Below are positions 1 through 7,213 of a DNA stretch of 11,516 nucleotides, piece by piece; within the stretch, counting starts at the first letter, position 1, and the number at the start of each line of letters is the position of its first letter. Origin of the DNA: CBCPMX01 sp965120355 (GTDB lineage Bacteria; Bacillota; Clostridia; Oscillospirales; Oscillospiraceae); NCBI GenBank assembly GCA_965120355.1, contig CBCPMX010000025.1:1-11516 (forward strand). Direction: 5' to 3'. The position numbers were made by a program, and so were the translations under genes. The notes under the pieces were generated by a model, which was not told where the DNA came from, did no database searches, and was given only the letters and a program-made list of their open reading frames with translations.

Positions 1-1857
1 CAGGGAGGAGATCCGCACCTCTTTGGAGTAGGTGAAGTCCTCCACATAGGCCTTCCCGTCATTGATGGAGGCAAAGGTCATGCCGTCCGCGCCTATGGCG
101 TAAAGCCGGGTTACCAGGCTGGTGGTATTCACCACGCGCTCGATGGATTTCATGTTCTTTTTGTAGGCGAACAGCGCCCCGTTATCCGAGCCGTACACCG
201 TGTACAGATGCACCAGATGGTTGGCACAGTCAAAGACAAGGTCCCCACCGTGCAGGTCAGCCGTCTGGCGCAAAATGGCGAGGGCGTTGGTTTCCGAACA
301 CGTCCATGTCCGCTTGGTGGACGGCTCCACCGTTCCCACGGCCCAGTCCGTATCGGCAAGGGCGTATTCCATCTCCTCCGCGGCCGTCGCGGCGTCAAAT
401 TCCTTTTCCTCCTTGCGCACGGAATACGCCAGGTCATAAAACTCCGCCTCGGCATACACCTGTGTGACGATCTTACCGGATGCGTCCCGTGTATCCGTGA
501 TCGTGCGGATGCGGTAGACGTCGTCCACGATCTGGACGGATTTCTCGTTTTCCAGATACTTCCGCTTTTCATCTGTAAAGGGAAGGGAGAAGTTCAGACA
601 GTCCTCGCCGTTGATCTCGCTGGTTACGATCACGTCATAGGCGTTCTCCAGTACCGCTTCCCAGGCGGTATTTTCATCCAGCACCACAGGGTAGGCATAG
701 CCGAGCCTGCTGTAGGCGGACTTTGGGATGTCATAGAGCCGGATGGCGGTCACTTTCGGGGTCCGGCTTGTATCCGTGGTGGCAAGCGTAAGCCGAAAGC
801 GGATGTATGCCCGGTTGGGCGATACCATCTTTCCGCCGGAATCAAGATCAGACCAGTCGCTCCAGTCCTGAAGATCGTCCGAGGTGGAAGTCTGGATCTG
901 TGTCACGGCGGTCACGCCCGATACCGTCTCGCTTGTGACCTGCACCCTGCCTGTACCGGAAAGGGCGCATTCTGCCGCCTTGGTGTATAGCGTGCCTTCC
1001 GTAGGATAAACGCCGCCTGTGGCACGAAGCGTCGCCGCCCCGCTTTCCGTAACCGCGTCCACGTTATCGCCCGTATCGCCGCCATTGGCACATAAGGAAG
1101 CGTAAAAATAGTTCCGCAGATCCTCTGCCGTAAGAGACGAATCCGTATCTAAAAACCAGTCGTCAAAGCCGCCCGCGTACCAGTAGGACGAGGACAGCAT
1201 CCCCCAGATCAGATCCGCCGTACAGGACCGGTTCAGCTCCCCCGTAAAGGTAAGCGCGTCAGAAATCCACGCCGCGCCGCTTTCCCTGTCCCCGACCACA
1301 TAGAAAGCCTGCTTGTTATCCGGCTCGATGACAGCGGCGATAAAGTACCATTTGCCGTTCGCCAGCGTAAAGGGCGGCGTCACCGAAGCATCCAGGATCA
1401 GTGTGCCGGAGGAATTGTAGAGCATGAGCCGCGGAAGCCCCCGTATCAGGGACAGGTAGAAAACCGGCTGTCCGGGACCGCCCCTGGTGCCCACGATCGG
1501 CGTGTAGGTATTTCCCACGGAATAGGTGGTGGGCTGTATCCATCCGCCGCAGATGATCCGCTCCCCAAGGTTTGCAAACATGCTCCCGTCATTGGTCACC
1601 TTCAGATAGTTCTGCTCGGTGGGCGGGTCCACGATGTTCATGCGGAAATAGTTTCCCAGGGAGCCTGCAAGAATCCGCGCGCTGGTGCCGCTTCGGTTAT
1701 TGACGGCCGCCGCCCGTCCGTTCCCGGAGGAATCCAAAAGGCAGTCGTCGTCATCCGGGTCGGATTCGTTGAACCGCCACAGCCCGTCTTTTGCCCATTC
1801 TTCCGGGAACTCGCCGGTAAAGTCCGTCTGTTTGTTCAGTATCGTTTTCAGAGCCAT
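1..1857 (-). CDS. Tail-tip / Tal-like spike protein with N-terminal LamG domain (partial, C-terminus beyond the window)
   Basis: An open frame starts with ATG at 1857 and stays open to base 1 (619 codons seen, no stop). A perfect AAGGAGGTG lies about 8 bases upstream and fuses with the Dit stop codon. Residues about 22-240 look like a LamG/concanavalin-type jellyroll: LLDSSGNGRAAAV near 40-52, a central run of beta-type strands with NGKWYFIAAVIE at 167-178, and the closing FDDWFLDTDSSLTAEDL at 231-247. Residues about 300-375 form a beta-rich linker with SDDLQDWSDWSDL and a YIRFRLTLATTD strand. From about 376 onward (RLYDIPKSAYSRLGYAYPVV, then EINGEDCLNFSLPF and VYRIRTITDTRD) it resembles the Prophage_tail / minor structural protein family, which forms the hub at the tail tip, sometimes with peptidoglycan-cleaving activity further along. 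Its place after Dit fits a receptor-binding or tail-associated lysin role. No catalytic domain is visible in the part seen. The family call is firm; the sugar-binding role of the LamG part is inferred. Confidence 0.88.
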   Translation of the reverse strand, partial: MALKTILNKQTDFTGEFPEEWAKDGLWRFNESDPDDDDCLLDSSGNGRAAAVNNRSGTSARILAGSLGNYFRMNIVDPPTEQNYLKVTNDGSMFANLGERIICGGWIQPTTYSVGNTYTPIVGTRGGPGQPVFYLSLIRGLPRLMLYNSSGTLILDASVTPPFTLANGKWYFIAAVIEPDNKQAFYVVGDRESGAAWISDALTFTGELNRSCTADLIWGMLSSSYWYAGGFDDWFLDTDSSLTAEDLRNYFYASLCANGGDTGDNVDAVTESGAATLRATGGVYPTEGTLYTKAAECALSGTGRVQVTSETVSGVTAVTQIQTSTSDDLQDWSDWSDLDSGGKMVSPNRAYIRFRLTLATTDTSRTPKVTAIRLYDIPKSAYSRLGYAYPVVLDENTAWEAVLENAYDVIVTSEINGEDCLNFSLPFTDEKRKYLENEKSVQIVDDVYRIRTITDTRDASGKIVTQVYAEAEFYDLAYSVRKEEKEFDAATAAEEMEYALADTDWAVGTVEPSTKRTWTCSETNALAILRQTADLHGGDLVFDCANHLVHLYTVYGSDNGALFAYKKNMKSIERVVNTTSLVTRLYAIGADGMTFASINDGKAYVEDFTYSKEVRISSL

Positions 1858-1872
1858 GCGAAGCCCACCTCC

Positions 1873-2634
1873 TTACAGCCAGCAGCTTTTGGCGGATATG
1901 GTAAGCGACTGGAACGTCCCGCCGTCCGCGCTCATGGTAATGACCGAATCCCCAACGGAAAGATAGGGGAAATTCAGCTCAGAGATCAGGCCGAGCGCGT
2001 TGCGCACCACCCCGGCGGAGGTCTCTATCCACGCGGTCATGTTGTCCGTGTTGATATAAAGCGCCTCGCCATCCGCAAGCGGCCCGCAGACCGTCACCTC
2101 ACTGCCGTCCACGGCGAAGGTCAGCGTCTGGCTGCCGTCTGATAGGACGCCGCGGATCTCATAAACGGGATGCGACTGCGCGTTGCCAAGCGTGCGGGTA
2201 ACGGTTCCGTCCTCCGTCAGGACGAACACCTCGTCCTTAATGGCATAGGCGTAAGGATCCGGGCAGAAAAAGGGGACGCTGAAGCTGGCGGATCTTTTTG
2301 TGATGCGCTCAAAAGAAACACCGTCCCTGAGCCTTGCGTAGTACATGCGGTCAGGCTCTGTGTCAAGGATCAGCCCGCATACGCCCTCGTCGGGGTTCAG
2401 CCATTTCGACAGACTGTCTTTAAGCGCCAGCAGCTCCGTTACTGTTTTGCAGTACGGGATCAGGCACTCGATATCGATCTGCCGCTCCGAAAACCTGCTC
2501 CCAAAATCCACCGTGCCGTGCTTGCCCGCTATCTCCGCGGTAGAGTTGCGCAAAGAAGGGATGCGGTTCTCCACGGTCATCCGGCTTGGGATCCCCATGC
2601 TCTTTGAAGATGTGCCGTTAAAAGTAAATCCCAT
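1873..2634 (-). CDS. Distal tail protein (Dit), Sipho_tail family
   Basis: A 253-residue protein. I chose ATG at 2634 (MGFTFNGTSS) because AAGGAGGG lies about 8 bases upstream; the frame extends further upstream only into the end of the tape measure gene. The N-terminal half (residues about 1-130) carries the pattern of Gram-positive phage Dit proteins: MGFTFNG opening, HGTVDFGSRFSERQIDIECLI near 39-59, KDSLSKWLNPDEG at 72-84, and FFCPDPYAYA at 122-131. The C-terminal half is beta-rich (galectin-like in known Dit structures) and ends with GDSVITMSADGGTFQSLTIS. Dit forms the hexameric ring between the tail tube and the tip, here joining the tape measure/tube above and the Tal protein encoded 15 bases downstream. 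The TMP-Dit-Tal order is the classic one. No extra carbohydrate-binding domain is inserted, so this is a short, 'classical' Dit. Confidence in the family is high. Confidence 0.93.
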   Translation of the reverse strand: MGFTFNGTSSKSMGIPSRMTVENRIPSLRNSTAEIAGKHGTVDFGSRFSERQIDIECLIPYCKTVTELLALKDSLSKWLNPDEGVCGLILDTEPDRMYYARLRDGVSFERITKRSASFSVPFFCPDPYAYAIKDEVFVLTEDGTVTRTLGNAQSHPVYEIRGVLSDGSQTLTFAVDGSEVTVCGPLADGEALYINTDNMTAWIETSAGVVRNALGLISELNFPYLSVGDSVITMSADGGTFQSLTISAKSCWL

Positions 2635-2647
2635 AGGAAATCCCTCC

Positions 2648-5600
2648 TTACGTGGTGTATCCCATCGCCCGCCTGCTTCTCGTAAGCTGCGAGTCAAGCT
2701 GCTGGGAGATGCTGCGGATGTCGTCCTGGCTGCGCACGGTCATCTCCTGTATCTGTATGAGCGGACCGTTAAAGGTACCAAAGCCGGAAGATGCCGAACT
2801 CTCCGCGCTTCCCGCAGCTGCAGCCGCGGCGCTTTGCGCGTTCACCGTCGCGGTCGGGTTGATGGTCATATCGGCCGCCACACCCTTCATGGCGTTTTGC
2901 ACCAGGCCGCGGCTGTTCTCGATGCCCTTGGCAAGTCCCCCAATGAAATCCGGCATCCAGCTTTCATAATCCGTAAGCGGCCCCTCATCCGGCACGGAGA
3001 AGTGCAGGAAGGAACGGATCGTATTCGCCACACTGGTAACGGCGCTTGTAATATTGCTGATAGCGCTCTTGATGCCGTTCACGATGCCGTTTATGATGTC
3101 GGCGCCCCAGCTAAAAGCGGAGGACGCCAGGTTCTTGATGAAGCTGACCGCGTTGTTGAACCCGGTCTTTATGGTGTTGTAGATGCCGGTTATGGTGTTC
3201 TTGATCCCAGTCCATACCGCAGTAAAAGCATTGGTCACCGTAGTCTTTATCGTAGTTACCACACTGGATATGGTGCTTGAGATTGCGTTCCATACCGTCG
3301 TCACCACGGTTTTTATGGTATTCAATATCGTGGAAACCACCGTATAAATGGCGTTCCACACCGTGGAAAACACGGACTGGATACCGCCAAGCACCGTGGA
3401 GAAAAAGGTGCTGATGGCATTCCACACCGTGGCTGCTACCGTCTGGATGCCCGTCATCACACCCAAGAAGAAGCTGGTGATGCCGTTCCAGATCCCCTCG
3501 AAGAAGGTTTTGATCCCGGTCCAGACTTCCTCCCAGCTTGTGCCGAACCACCCAAGCACCGCGTCCACGATCCCGATGATCAGATCCAGCGCCGCGGACA
3601 GGATCCCTGTGATGCCGTCCCAGATGCCGCCGAATACTTCCTTGACGCCCGTCCAGAGCTGCTCCCAGTTCCCCGTAAACAGGCCGATAAATATGTCAAG
3701 GAGGCCTGTGATGACATCCAGCACGGTGCCAAGCACGGCAGAGACCACCGAAAACGCGGCCTCAAACACGGGAGCCAAAAGAGAGCAGAAACCGTCCCAT
3801 ATGGCTTTTAGCACATCCACAATGGACTCAAAGTCAAAGCCTAACGCGTTCAGCCTCTCAACGATGCCCTGGCAGAACTCCTGCACCTTGGCAACGATGC
3901 CGTTCCAGATGTTCGTGATGGCTTCCCGGAACTCCTCATTGGTGTCCCACAGGTGCTTGAACGCCGCTGCCAGCGTGGCAATGACTGCGGCGACAGCCAG
4001 CATGGGAGCCGCAACCGCTCCGATGGCGCTGCCCATGCTCGTAATGCTCCCGGTGCCGCCCGCCACTTTAACGCCAAGCGCGGCGATCGATGTCGCCAGC
4101 TTGGAAATGCCCGTCATGGCGGAGCCGACCGTGGAGGTCAGCTTCCCGACAATGATGAGCAGAGGCCCGATAGCCGCCGCAACAGCCGCCACCTTTATAA
4201 TGGTTTCCTTCTGCGCGTCGGAGAGGTTGTTCAGATAGTCCACCCAGGACTGCACCTTTTCCACGATTTTCTTAATGATCGGGAGCAGCAATTCCCCGAT
4301 GGAGATGGCAAGCCCTTCCAGGGCGGATTTTAAGATGGTGAGCTGCCCGGAGAGGTTGTCAAGCAGGGTGTCCGCCATCTGCTGCGCGTACCCGGACGAA
4401 TCGGTGATAGCCGACTGTATGTCATCCCACGCCTCGCCCGTATTGGCCAAAAGGGCGTTCACAGCGGCAAGGTCGGTCTTGTTAAAGATAGTGGAGATGA
4501 TGTTGTCCCGCTGTTCGGAAGTCATCCCGTCCAGGCTTGTATTTAAGTCGCCGAGGATGTCGTTTAGGCTCCGCATCTCGCCGGAGGAGTCGTATACGGC
4601 TACCCCCAGTTCATTTAAAAGCGCCGCCGCCGAATCCGTCGGGCTTTGCAGGGAAAGGATAACGTTTCGCAGATGCGTGCCGCCTTCCGCGCCCTTGATA
4701 CCGTTGTTGGCCAGTATCCCAAGCGCGGTATTCAGCTCTGCCGTGCCGCCCCTGATGGACTTGGCGGTCGCGCCGATCTTCAGGATGCCTTCGCCAAGCT
4801 GTTCTACATCGGTGTTCGTAGTGGAGGCCGTCTTGGCCATCTGATCCACCATCATCTGCACCTGGTCCGTACTCATGCCCAAAGCGGCCATGGAGTCCGT
4901 GACCATGTCGGAGGCCTCGGCAAGGTCAATGCTGCCCGCAGCCGCAAGGTTCAATACGATCGGCAAAGTGTCGCACATCTGCTGCGCGTCGTATCCCGCA
5001 AGCGCCAGATAATTAAGCGCCTCGGCGCACTCCACCGCGGAATAAGCTGTGGAAGCGCCCAGTTCTTTGGCCAGGGCGGACAGGGTATCCATCGTGTTGA
5101 CGCTCTGGCCGTCCACCTCAGACATGGAATCCGCCGTAACGCCCATCGTGGCCTGCACCTGGGACATGGCGGACTCAAAATCTGACGCTGTGGATACGGC
5201 CGCCGTACCGACAGCCGCGATTGCCGCGGTAACCGGCAGGAGCTTAGTCCCCACGCCGCTGATGGAATCCCCTACGGACTTAAGCTTGGTGCCGGCCTCC
5301 TCGATCTTGGCGATGGTGGTATTAGTGGCAGCCGCCTGTTTTTCCAGCGACTTTAACTTCTCCTGTGTTTCCACGATCTCACGCTGGAGGGCATCGTACT
5401 GCTCCTGTGAAATTTCCCCGCCTGCAAGCTGCTCATTGGCGGACTGCGCGGCCGCCTTAAGCGTGTCCAGCTTTTCTTTCGTCTCCTTAATGGCGTCCGT
5501 CAGGAGCTTCTGCTTTTGTGTCAGCAGCTCCGTATTGGACGGGTCCAGCTTCAGGAGCTTTTCCACGTCTTTTAGCTGCGACTGTGTATTCTTTATTTCA

Positions 5601-5686
5601 GTATTGACGTCTTTCAGGGCAGACTGCAGTCCGGTGGTCGAGCCGTCGATCTCTACAGTGATGCCCTTCAGCGACCTCGAAGCCAT
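2648..5686 (-). CDS. Phage tail tape measure protein (TP901 / PhageMin_Tail type)
   Basis: A 1012-residue protein starting at ATG 5686, with AAGGGGGTG about 8 bases upstream. Residues about 15-140 are charged, heptad-like and probably coiled coil (VNTEIKNTQSQLKDVEKLLK onward). Residues about 165-460 hold the conserved tape measure core, with ASDFESAMSQVQATMG at 167-182, LALAGYDAQQM and LANNGIKGAEGG, as in the TP901 core family. Hydrophobic stretches at about 496-514, 553-576 and 636-671 could be membrane-active on ejection. Residues 671-830 are an 11/22-residue Trp repeat (separate entry). The C-terminal FLHFSVPDEGPLTDYESWMPDF at 893-914 is a hallmark of clostridial and bacillus phage tape measures. 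No lysozyme or peptidase domain is visible. The protein sets tail length and is threaded inside the tube; by the usual rule of about 0.15 nm per residue the tail would be roughly 150 nm (inference). It follows the chaperone pair, as expected. Confidence 0.96.
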   Translation of the reverse strand: MASRSLKGITVEIDGSTTGLQSALKDVNTEIKNTQSQLKDVEKLLKLDPSNTELLTQKQKLLTDAIKETKEKLDTLKAAAQSANEQLAGGEISQEQYDALQREIVETQEKLKSLEKQAAATNTTIAKIEEAGTKLKSVGDSISGVGTKLLPVTAAIAAVGTAAVSTASDFESAMSQVQATMGVTADSMSEVDGQSVNTMDTLSALAKELGASTAYSAVECAEALNYLALAGYDAQQMCDTLPIVLNLAAAGSIDLAEASDMVTDSMAALGMSTDQVQMMVDQMAKTASTTNTDVEQLGEGILKIGATAKSIRGGTAELNTALGILANNGIKGAEGGTHLRNVILSLQSPTDSAAALLNELGVAVYDSSGEMRSLNDILGDLNTSLDGMTSEQRDNIISTIFNKTDLAAVNALLANTGEAWDDIQSAITDSSGYAQQMADTLLDNLSGQLTILKSALEGLAISIGELLLPIIKKIVEKVQSWVDYLNNLSDAQKETIIKVAAVAAAIGPLLIIVGKLTSTVGSAMTGISKLATSIAALGVKVAGGTGSITSMGSAIGAVAAPMLAVAAVIATLAAAFKHLWDTNEEFREAITNIWNGIVAKVQEFCQGIVERLNALGFDFESIVDVLKAIWDGFCSLLAPVFEAAFSVVSAVLGTVLDVITGLLDIFIGLFTGNWEQLWTGVKEVFGGIWDGITGILSAALDLIIGIVDAVLGWFGTSWEEVWTGIKTFFEGIWNGITSFFLGVMTGIQTVAATVWNAISTFFSTVLGGIQSVFSTVWNAIYTVVSTILNTIKTVVTTVWNAISSTISSVVTTIKTTVTNAFTAVWTGIKNTITGIYNTIKTGFNNAVSFIKNLASSAFSWGADIINGIVNGIKSAISNITSAVTSVANTIRSFLHFSVPDEGPLTDYESWMPDFIGGLAKGIENSRGLVQNAMKGVAADMTINPTATVNAQSAAAAAAGSAESSASSGFGTFNGPLIQIQEMTVRSQDDIRSISQQLDSQLTRSRRAMGYTT
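3197..3676 (-). repeat. 11/22-residue tryptophan repeat inside the tape measure gene
   Basis: Within the tape measure protein, Trp occurs at residues 678, 689, 722, 733, 755, 777 and 799, all in the same phase of an 11-residue period. The intervening phase positions 700, 711, 744, 766 and 788 are Leu or Met. The last three repeats share TVWNAI at 22-residue spacing. In DNA, near-identical segments beginning gcgttccacaccgtgg, or close variants, start at 3285, 3351 and 3417 on the plus strand, 66 bases apart. A further Trp at 825 is out of phase (26 residues on). Periodic aromatic residues of this kind are known in tape measure proteins. Confidence 0.85.
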
Positions 5687-5706
5687 ATGCAGCCACCCCC
5701 TTAAGG

Positions 5707-6248
5707 TCAGAAGTTATCGAAGTCCGCCTGGCTTGCGACAGCTGCGTACTTGTAATCGTCATTGTTCAGCTCGATGTACATATCGTTGACCAGGCCGATG
5801 GTAAGCAGGTCAAGGTCGCGGATGCTTACGCCGATCTGGACGCAGCGCAGCAAAAAGAGCGGGGTCGTCATTTCCCGCTCACTGCGGTCAGGTTTTTTTT
5901 AGAATCTGCCTGCTGCTGGACGTTCAGTCCCCACAGGTCGATGATCTGGGGCAGGACCTGGTAGATGGAGAAAGTGTTGAACTGCTCCAGCCACTCATCC
6001 GGCTCATGGGGAGTATTCTGCGGGTCCGCGTGGTAAGCCATGATAAAAGCGATATTCTCAAACAGCTCCAGACTGAAGGTATCCAGACCGGATGTTTCCT
6101 CATCGCTTTCGTTCACGCTCTTTTCCAGACTGAGCAGGTCCTTATAGATATCCCGCCCGAATTTCAAACGGTACAGGCGGGGGACCGCGGCGCTTGCGCG
6201 GAAGGTCACATCAATGCCGTCCACATGGATCGTCTTTGTCAATGCCAT
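5707..6248 (-). CDS. Tail assembly chaperone G-T fusion made by -1 ribosomal frameshift
   Basis: This is the extended product of the chaperone gene. The first 119 residues come from the zero frame (6248 to the slippery site). Ribosomes then slip back one base on A AAA AAC (5898-5892) and continue from CCT at 5892 to TGA at 5709-5707, adding 61 residues for about 180 in all. The added part reads PDRSEREMTTPLF, then LLRCVQIGVSIRDLDLLTIG, MYIELNNDDYKY and a Q-DFDNF end, which resembles the T part of chaperones in Gram-positive siphophages. The T segment fills the otherwise empty 160 bases before the tape measure gene and ends 20 bases before its start. In lambda-like systems G and G-T bind the tape measure and recruit tube subunits. 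The T frame also has an ATG at 5871 in an ATGA overlap with the G stop, but no convincing ribosome binding site precedes it, so frameshifting is preferred over separate initiation. Confidence 0.85.
5857..5880 (-). promoter_or_regulatory. Hairpin downstream of the slippery site (candidate frameshift stimulator)
   Basis: GAGCGGG (5880-5874) and CCCGCTC (5863-5857) on the minus strand form a perfect 7-bp stem with a 10-base loop. The loop holds the chaperone stop codon and the overlapping ATG. The stem starts 11 bases after the heptamer; an extra GCAG/CTGC pairing could bring it to 6 bases. TTTTT follows the stem, so it also looks like a weak intrinsic terminator, but it sits inside the frameshift coding region. 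Confidence 0.55.
5868..6248 (-). CDS. Tail assembly chaperone G-like protein (zero-frame product)
   Basis: A 126-residue, acidic, mostly helical protein from ATG 6248, with AAGGAGGG about 7 bases upstream overlapping the stop of the tail tube gene. It opens with IHVDGIDVTFRASAAVPRLYR, a small beta region followed by the YRLKFGRDIYKDL helix (residues 26-39) typical of tail assembly chaperones that sit between the major tail protein and tape measure in Firmicutes siphophages. The mid-part LDTFSLELFENIAFIMAYHADP (55-76) and EWLEQFNTFSIYQVLPQIIDLW (85-106) also fit that family. The last codons contain eight consecutive A residues (5900-5893), the slippery run that gives the longer G-T form. It probably works in the cytoplasm during tail assembly and is absent from mature virions, as known for lambda gpG. 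Confidence 0.9.
   Translation of the reverse strand: MALTKTIHVDGIDVTFRASAAVPRLYRLKFGRDIYKDLLSLEKSVNESDEETSGLDTFSLELFENIAFIMAYHADPQNTPHEPDEWLEQFNTFSIYQVLPQIIDLWGLNVQQQADSKKNLTAVSGK
5892..5898 (-). promoter_or_regulatory. -1 programmed frameshift slippery heptamer A AAA AAC
   Basis: On the minus strand the codons TCT AAA AAA AAC CTG (residues 116-120 of the chaperone) contain A AAA AAC in the X XXY YYZ phase of classic -1 sites. A slip here leads directly into a frame that is open for 61 codons and encodes a recognisable T-like domain. The site is 22 bases before the zero-frame stop, the usual location in tail chaperone genes. Confidence 0.88.
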
Positions 6249-6261
6249 AATCTATCCCTCC

Positions 6262-6855
6262 TTAACCCTCGCCGCCTTCTGAGGCAGTAAAGCCGTCCGG
6301 CGTATAGACTTTCGTAAACCAGCTGTTGTATACCTCGGTATCCACATCCGCCGTGGTCTTGACTTTTACATAACCGTTGGCAAGGGCAGACGCGGTGATA
6401 TCCAGCTCATCGGTGGCCGGCTCGGCGCTGTCCTCCTTTGTCTCGCTCTCGATAGACGGGCGGTTCGCCACGCAGTTATACAGACAGTGGCGGGTCTTGT
6501 GCTTATCGCCGTCAAACTCAAAGAGCAGGGCGAAAGACTCGATCTCCGTGCCGTCCACTTCCGCAAGAACGCCGTTGCTGTCCAGTTCCTCGTGTAGGAT
6601 ATCCGTCAGGAAGGAATCCGGCAGAAGGGCAATCTCCAAAGTCCCTTCATAAGACGCGGCGCCGGTAAGCACCACATACACCATGTCATCCGCATACCAC
6701 GACTCAATCTCCGCGTTGTTGTCCAGCGACAGGCTGACCGCGCCCGGGATGCGGACGGGTGTGCCGTAGGTTACATTGTTGTCGTCATCAAAGGTGGCCT
6801 TTGCGTAGTACACATTTTTCAGGCCGTACTTGACCTTGTTCTTTGTATTCGACAT
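6262..6855 (-). CDS. Major tail (tube) protein, phi13 type
   Basis: A 197-residue protein. I chose ATG 6855 (MSNTKNKVKYGLKNVYY) because GGAGGTG lies 6 bases upstream; the frame continues further upstream through the end of the previous gene without supporting signals. KYGLKNVYYA (residues 9-18), the GTPVRIPGAVSLSLD segment, AEIESWYADD, and GTLEIALLPDSFLTDIL are the usual landmarks of the phi13-type major tail protein family, which is about this size. The C-terminal part includes KTRHCLYNC and a beta-rich end with YTPDGF. The protein polymerises as hexameric rings around the tape measure to build the non-contractile tail tube. There is no C-terminal Ig-like decoration domain. It sits between the tail completion gene and the chaperone pair, as expected. 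Confidence 0.93.
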   Translation of the reverse strand: MSNTKNKVKYGLKNVYYAKATFDDDNNVTYGTPVRIPGAVSLSLDNNAEIESWYADDMVYVVLTGAASYEGTLEIALLPDSFLTDILHEELDSNGVLAEVDGTEIESFALLFEFDGDKHKTRHCLYNCVANRPSIESETKEDSAEPATDELDITASALANGYVKVKTTADVDTEVYNSWFTKVYTPDGFTASEGGEG

Positions 6856-6895
6856 AATTAACACCTCCAGATTGGTAAATGAAAAGCCGTATGGG

Positions 6896-7213
6896 TCATA
6901 TGCCGACCTCATACAGCACCTCGTACAGCTTTTCGCTTTCAATCCACACCTCGGATTTGGTGTAGAACAGTCCATGCGCCGTCAGGATCTCCTCTACGGC
7001 GGCTTCCTTTTCGGGGTCTTTGTAATCCGTATAGACCTCGATATGAAGGGCGGGGCTTTGATGGTAGACGACATCGTCCGCCCCAAAGGTATCCGTCCTC
7101 GGGTAGAGGAAACAGATAAACGGCGGGTCGGGGGACTCGCCCTCGGCAAAATGGTCGTAGGCGTTTGGCAGCCCCATTCCCTCTACCATCGCCACAACAT
7201 CCTCATGTGTCAT
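6896..7213 (-). CDS. Head-tail joining / tail completion protein (tail terminator-like)
   Basis: A 105-residue protein starting at ATG 7213, which overlaps the stop of the previous gene by four bases (ATGA), suggesting coupled translation. The mix of an N-terminal helix (MTHEDVVAMVEGMGLPNAYD), beta strands (DPPFICFLYPRTDTFGADD and LHIEVYTDYKDPEKEAAVEE) and a closing strand pair fits the small tail-terminator/minor capsid family found between gp10-like and major tail proteins in Firmicutes siphophages. Such proteins cap the tube at the head-proximal end so that the tail can join the filled head. Assignment rests on position, size and the general pattern more than on a strict motif. The 40 bases between this gene and the tube gene hold only the latter's ribosome binding site. 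Confidence 0.8.
   Translation of the reverse strand: MTHEDVVAMVEGMGLPNAYDHFAEGESPDPPFICFLYPRTDTFGADDVVYHQSPALHIEVYTDYKDPEKEAAVEEILTAHGLFYTKSEVWIESEKLYEVLYEVGI

Noticed and set aside
208..990. A 260-codon open frame on the plus strand
   Set aside because: It is fully antisense to the tail-tip gene, has no ribosome binding site of the kind seen elsewhere in the window, and its translation resembles no protein family; it follows from codon bias of the real gene.
2345..3280. A 311-codon open frame on the plus strand
   Set aside because: Antisense across the Dit and tape measure genes and their junction. The repetitive C-terminus (YRSKSIGHRSLYRSYHTGYG type) is the mirror of the tape measure repeats.
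3285..3432. Regularly spaced DNA repeats as a possible CRISPR array
   Set aside because: The 66-base spacing equals 22 codons in frame with the tape measure gene and the repeats encode TVWNAI units; they are diverged protein repeats without constant direct repeats and spacers.
3348..4238. A 296-codon open frame on the plus strand
   Set aside because: Antisense to the tape measure gene. Its Met/Ser/Pro-rich composition mirrors the complementary codons of the repeat region and it has no recognisable domain or start signal.
5707..5871. Separate 54-residue gene starting at the ATG in the ATGA overlap
   Set aside because: No convincing ribosome binding site precedes this ATG, and an in-phase A AAA AAC site feeds the same frame; the frameshift explanation is stronger, although low-level re-initiation cannot be excluded.
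5852..5880. Intrinsic terminator between the chaperone and tape measure genes
   Set aside because: The hairpin is followed by TTTTT, but it lies inside the frameshift-encoded T segment and termination here would cut off the tape measure and tip genes. Kept as a possible attenuator only within the hairpin finding.
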